From: Verrucomicrobiota bacterium
GTDB taxonomy: Bacteria > Verrucomicrobiota > Verrucomicrobiia > Limisphaerales > UBA9464
Direction: 5' to 3'
NCBI GenBank assembly: GCA_016871805.1
Contig: VHCG01000003.1
Coordinates: 1-64,000 of the forward strand
DNA: 64,000 nucleotides
Shown: piece by piece, positions 61,406-64,000 of the stretch
Layout: every line of letters begins with the position of its first letter
Position numbering within the stretch: position 1 is the stretch's first letter
Notes under the pieces: generated by a model
Database searches by the model: none
The model's input: only the letters and a program-made list of their open reading frames with translations
What the model was told of the DNA's origin: nothing
Translations under genes and position numbers: made by a program

Positions 61406-62071
61406 ATGGGCCGGGTGTCATCGGGATTGAACATCCCTGCCCCCCCCGACACCAGAATCACGGCGGTGATCCGCCGGTTCTGGTGGCCCGTATACGCCGG
61501 GTCCCGCGATGGGGGCCATCCACCGGAGACCAGCCTCCGCCACTGCCACGCGTTGGTCGGCTCGGAACCCGACCGGATCCTCCACGGTCTCCGACAGACC
61601 CACTCCCGCGGGCGGTTGAGGTGCTGGATGGAGAGCGAGCTCCACAACGCCCTTCACGGACGCCAAGCCGACCTCGAGTCCGACCCTCCAGGACAGGACC
61701 CGATCCCAGTCACCCTCGAAAAGGCCGAGTCGCGTGAGCCGATGCGGCTCGCGACACGGACCTCCCGGGAGGACCCACGCCCCGCCTTCCAGCAACGGTG
61801 GTCTCTGATGCTGCTCGAGATGACGCTGAGCCAGCTTTTGGATTCCACCGGTGATACGGTTGCCGCACTGGAGCGTGACGAGCTCCTGGGCTACCTCGAC
61901 CGCCCGCTGCCCTCGGGACCCGCCAACGACTTCACGGGCTGGATCCAAAGCCCACAGATCCTGGGTCTGAAGCGGAGGTTCTGATCGGGCCTTCGGGAGG
62001 CCATCAACGGGACGATCACCGGTCCCCGGATGCTGGAGATCGAGCTCCTCGAACTCTTCCCGCCGCGATGA
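61406..62071 (+). pseudogene. ECF-type sigma factor remnant with in-frame TGA
   Basis: The frame resembles the planctomycete/Verrucomicrobial ECF sigma factors encoded before Ser/Thr kinases: RRFWWPVYAGSRDGGHPPET matches their region-2 helix (YWYPLYAFVRRRGHSPED type), RGRLRCWMESELHNALHGRQ matches the next helix, and QQRWSLMLLEMTLSQLLDST matches the FERRWALTLLERVL block. Region 4 is missing. A TGA at 61982-61984 follows LGLKRRF, after which the same frame continues SGLREAINGTITGPRMLEIE and ends at 62071, overlapping the kinase start (ATGA). Key region-2 residues are eroded, so this is probably a dead gene that once worked with the kinase. Confidence 0.55.
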
Positions 62072-64000
62072 ACCCATCGGACCGCTGCCCCGAGTGTGGG
62101 GGCCCCAAGGACCCCGCGGTTCTCCGGGGACTCTGTCCGACCTGTCTGGTGCGGTGGACCCGGAGTCCCCAGCTGCCGGGAGATCTCCGGGACTCAATCT
62201 GGGTCTGGGATGGCCGGCCGGGGGCGCGGATCCAAGGGTATGAGCTGGGCGAGGAGATCGGGCGGGGAGGTTCCGGGATCGTCTACCGGGCACGACAGGT
62301 GAGTCTGGACCGCGCCGTGGCGGTCAAACTTCTCATCGAAGGCCCCTTCGCCCATTCCGATCAGGTGGAACGGTTCCGACTCGAGGCCAAGGCGGCGGCC
62401 GCGCTCGAACACCCCTCCATCGTTCCCGTCCACGAGATCGGGGAGGCGGACGGGCGGGTCTGCTACAGCATGGCGCTCATCGAGGGCCCCACCCTCGAGA
62501 AGGTCCTCGACCGCTTCTGCCTCCCGGCGACCCGTCAGCGATGTCCCAGCAGTGGCATCGAGGCAGGGCGGATGCTCCAGAACCGGCAACGGGAGATCGC
62601 GCGGTTTCTATCGGAGACCGCGCGCGCGGTGCACCACGCCCACCAGCACGGGGTCCTTCACCGGGACCGCAAGCCGGGCAACATCCTCATCGCCGAGGGG
62701 GATCGCCCGATGATCACCGACTTCGGCCTCGTCTGGGTCGCAGGGTCGCAACACCACAGCGGGGACTCCGGGCGGATCCATGGAACCCCAAACTACATCG
62801 CACCCGAGCTCACCCGGGACCCTGGCCGTTCCAGCGTGGCCTGCGATATCTATGCCCTCGGGGCGATTGGCTATGAGCTCGTGACCGGCGAACCCCCGTT
62901 CGAGGCGGGCAACCCGCTCGAGACGCTGCTTCGCATCCGGAATGGCCATCTCACGCCCCCGAGCGATCTCGAGACCTCGCTGGACCCGGATCTCGAGGCG
63001 ATCCTCTTCCGGTGTCTGGATGCCAGCCCCTCCCGGCGCTACACGACCGCCGGGGATCTTGCCGACGACCTCGACCGCTTCGCGCGAGGCGAGGCGGTGC
63101 GCGCCCGGCATCCGGGCTGGTTCCGACTGGGCCGGGACTGGGTCGTGCAGCATCCATGGACCGTCACGGGCGCCTCCCTCGCAGTGCTGATCCTCGTGGC
63201 GGTGGCGGTCGTCTCTTGGGTGGTCGCGGAGCGGCGCGACGTGGAACGAAGGCGCTCCGACCTCGCGGGCCAGAAGCTCAGGGAAGATCTAGAGGAATCG
63301 GTGATGGCGCGGCTTCAGGCGGAGCGTCTCTCGGGATTCCATGGCGACCGTGCCTCCATCCTGGAAGGGCTCCATCAGCTGCATTCCGCGAAGCCGAACC
63401 CGCGGATTGTCGACGAGGCGATCGCCCAGCTGGCCCGGGTCGAGATGCCGGCACCGCAGCACCTGCACGCCCGCCTTCCTCCCGGCGCCCCAGTGGCCCT
63501 CACACCCGATTTCCAGACCTGCTTCGAGGCCGACACCCAGGGACGTCTCATCGCCACGGACCATCGGACCGGAACCCGTCTGTGGGAGTGGTCCGACGGC
63601 AAGTCCACACCCTTCCTCGAGCTGCACCCGTCTCTCGATGGATGGCACCTCATCGCGATCCGCAAGGGACGAGCCACCCTGCTGGAATGGTCCACACCCA
63701 CCGCCATCGCCGAAATTCCGCTCATGGATCTCGTTGGATTCGGACCCGACGGGGACTGGTTCCTTGCAATGGACTCGGAGCGGCATCTGGACCGCTATGA
63801 GACCCGCACCGGACGCCATCTCGGCCGCCTTCCTGACGGATCCGTCCACCCCGGGAACATCGCAATTTGTCCGGATCCCTCCAGGACCCTGATCGCCACC
63901 ACCGGGGGCGGACAGATCCGGATCATCGACTGGTCCACTGGGGCACTGGTCGCCAGCCGCACCAATGGATTGGCGAACGGAATCGTCCGATGGGTCGGGG
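62068..64000 (+). CDS. Membrane Ser/Thr protein kinase with zinc-ribbon and WD40-like C-terminus (partial)
   Basis: Translation from ATG 62068 is open to the end of the window (644 residues). A zinc ribbon (C7xxC10, C23xxC26) is followed by a Pkn1-type kinase: glycine loop GRGGSGIVY, Lys87 in VAVKLL, catalytic HRDRKPGN (Asp200), DFGL (Asp218) and APE. A membrane segment (ASLAVLILVAVAVVSWVVAE, about 366-387) leads to an extracytoplasmic region with coiled coil and the start of WD40-like blades. This layout is typical of PVC-bacteria kinases, usually paired with an ECF sigma gene, whose remnant overlaps its start. The protein continues beyond the window. Confidence 0.88.
   Translation, partial: MNPSDRCPECGGPKDPAVLRGLCPTCLVRWTRSPQLPGDLRDSIWVWDGRPGARIQGYELGEEIGRGGSGIVYRARQVSLDRAVAVKLLIEGPFAHSDQVERFRLEAKAAAALEHPSIVPVHEIGEADGRVCYSMALIEGPTLEKVLDRFCLPATRQRCPSSGIEAGRMLQNRQREIARFLSETARAVHHAHQHGVLHRDRKPGNILIAEGDRPMITDFGLVWVAGSQHHSGDSGRIHGTPNYIAPELTRDPGRSSVACDIYALGAIGYELVTGEPPFEAGNPLETLLRIRNGHLTPPSDLETSLDPDLEAILFRCLDASPSRRYTTAGDLADDLDRFARGEAVRARHPGWFRLGRDWVVQHPWTVTGASLAVLILVAVAVVSWVVAERRDVERRRSDLAGQKLREDLEESVMARLQAERLSGFHGDRASILEGLHQLHSAKPNPRIVDEAIAQLARVEMPAPQHLHARLPPGAPVALTPDFQTCFEADTQGRLIATDHRTGTRLWEWSDGKSTPFLELHPSLDGWHLIAIRKGRATLLEWSTPTAIAEIPLMDLVGFGPDGDWFLAMDSERHLDRYETRTGRHLGRLPDGSVHPGNIAICPDPSRTLIATTGGGQIRIIDWSTGALVASRTNGLANGIVRWVG

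Overview
The window looks like a GC-rich chromosomal segment from a Verrucomicrobiota bacterium (PVC group), probably a soil or freshwater heterotroph. The evidence is the protein families: a DUF1549/DUF1553 protein paired with a DUF1501 protein, DUF1080 beside ThuA, Tat-exported Gfo/Idh/MocA and FAD enzymes, a DUF6941 protein, an ECF-sigma remnant overlapping a zinc-ribbon Ser/Thr kinase, HGSNAT-like acyltransferases, a type-B ribosomal protein L31 and an RF1 with a PAT motif. I see no rRNA, tRNA, CRISPR array, phage or complete transposase. 

Region 1 (1-9459) looks less GC-rich than the rest by eye. It is centred on a putative metal-homeostasis island: a Cys-less FmdB-like protein, DUF1826, a COG0523 (CobW-like) GTPase, a small conserved protein, a divergent HisI paralog and a WD40 protein. 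An S9 peptidase, a DUF1080 protein and a ThuA protein are interleaved. Region 2 (9770-11509) is an LptC-like/LptA/LptB LPS-export operon. Region 3 (12034-17737) carries an FAD oxidase, a GH32-like protein without the usual acid/base Glu, and a Tat-exported oxidoreductase ending at a strong terminator. 

Region 4 (18321-36729) is mostly housekeeping: deoC, an AI-2E-family permease, proC and a BioF-like enzyme; prfA and rpmE; mutL, a Xer-type recombinase, a gene with an in-frame amber codon and a rhodanese; pta with a separate BioD-like/DRTGG protein; cca, a class-IV aminotransferase, glcD and a chemoreceptor. Region 5 (37006-45402) holds a 1393-residue membrane protein, a serine hydrolase, a GGCT-like protein, a ZIP transporter with an embedded cyclic-nucleotide-binding domain broken into three frames, and an esterase. 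Region 6 (45888-53620) holds a complete GH32 fructanase, the DUF1501/DUF1549-DUF1553 pair and an MDR dehydrogenase. Region 7 (53761-64000) has a decayed TolC gene, a HisN-like phosphatase, tandem acyltransferases, an ABC ATPase, a primary-type sigma factor, an ECF-sigma remnant and a kinase that runs off the window. 

Two features cut across the window. First, a family of hairpin-rich intergenic repeats (best copies 11522-12030, 17791-18263, 36849-36983, 45483-45801, 52423-52471) shares three modules, and one stem shows a compensatory change between copies. Second, several genes are broken by single in-frame stops or frame changes (27766, 54211, 61982, 43618 and 44286). They are either real pseudogenes or consensus errors in the assembly. 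All family assignments come from reading motifs; no database search was run.
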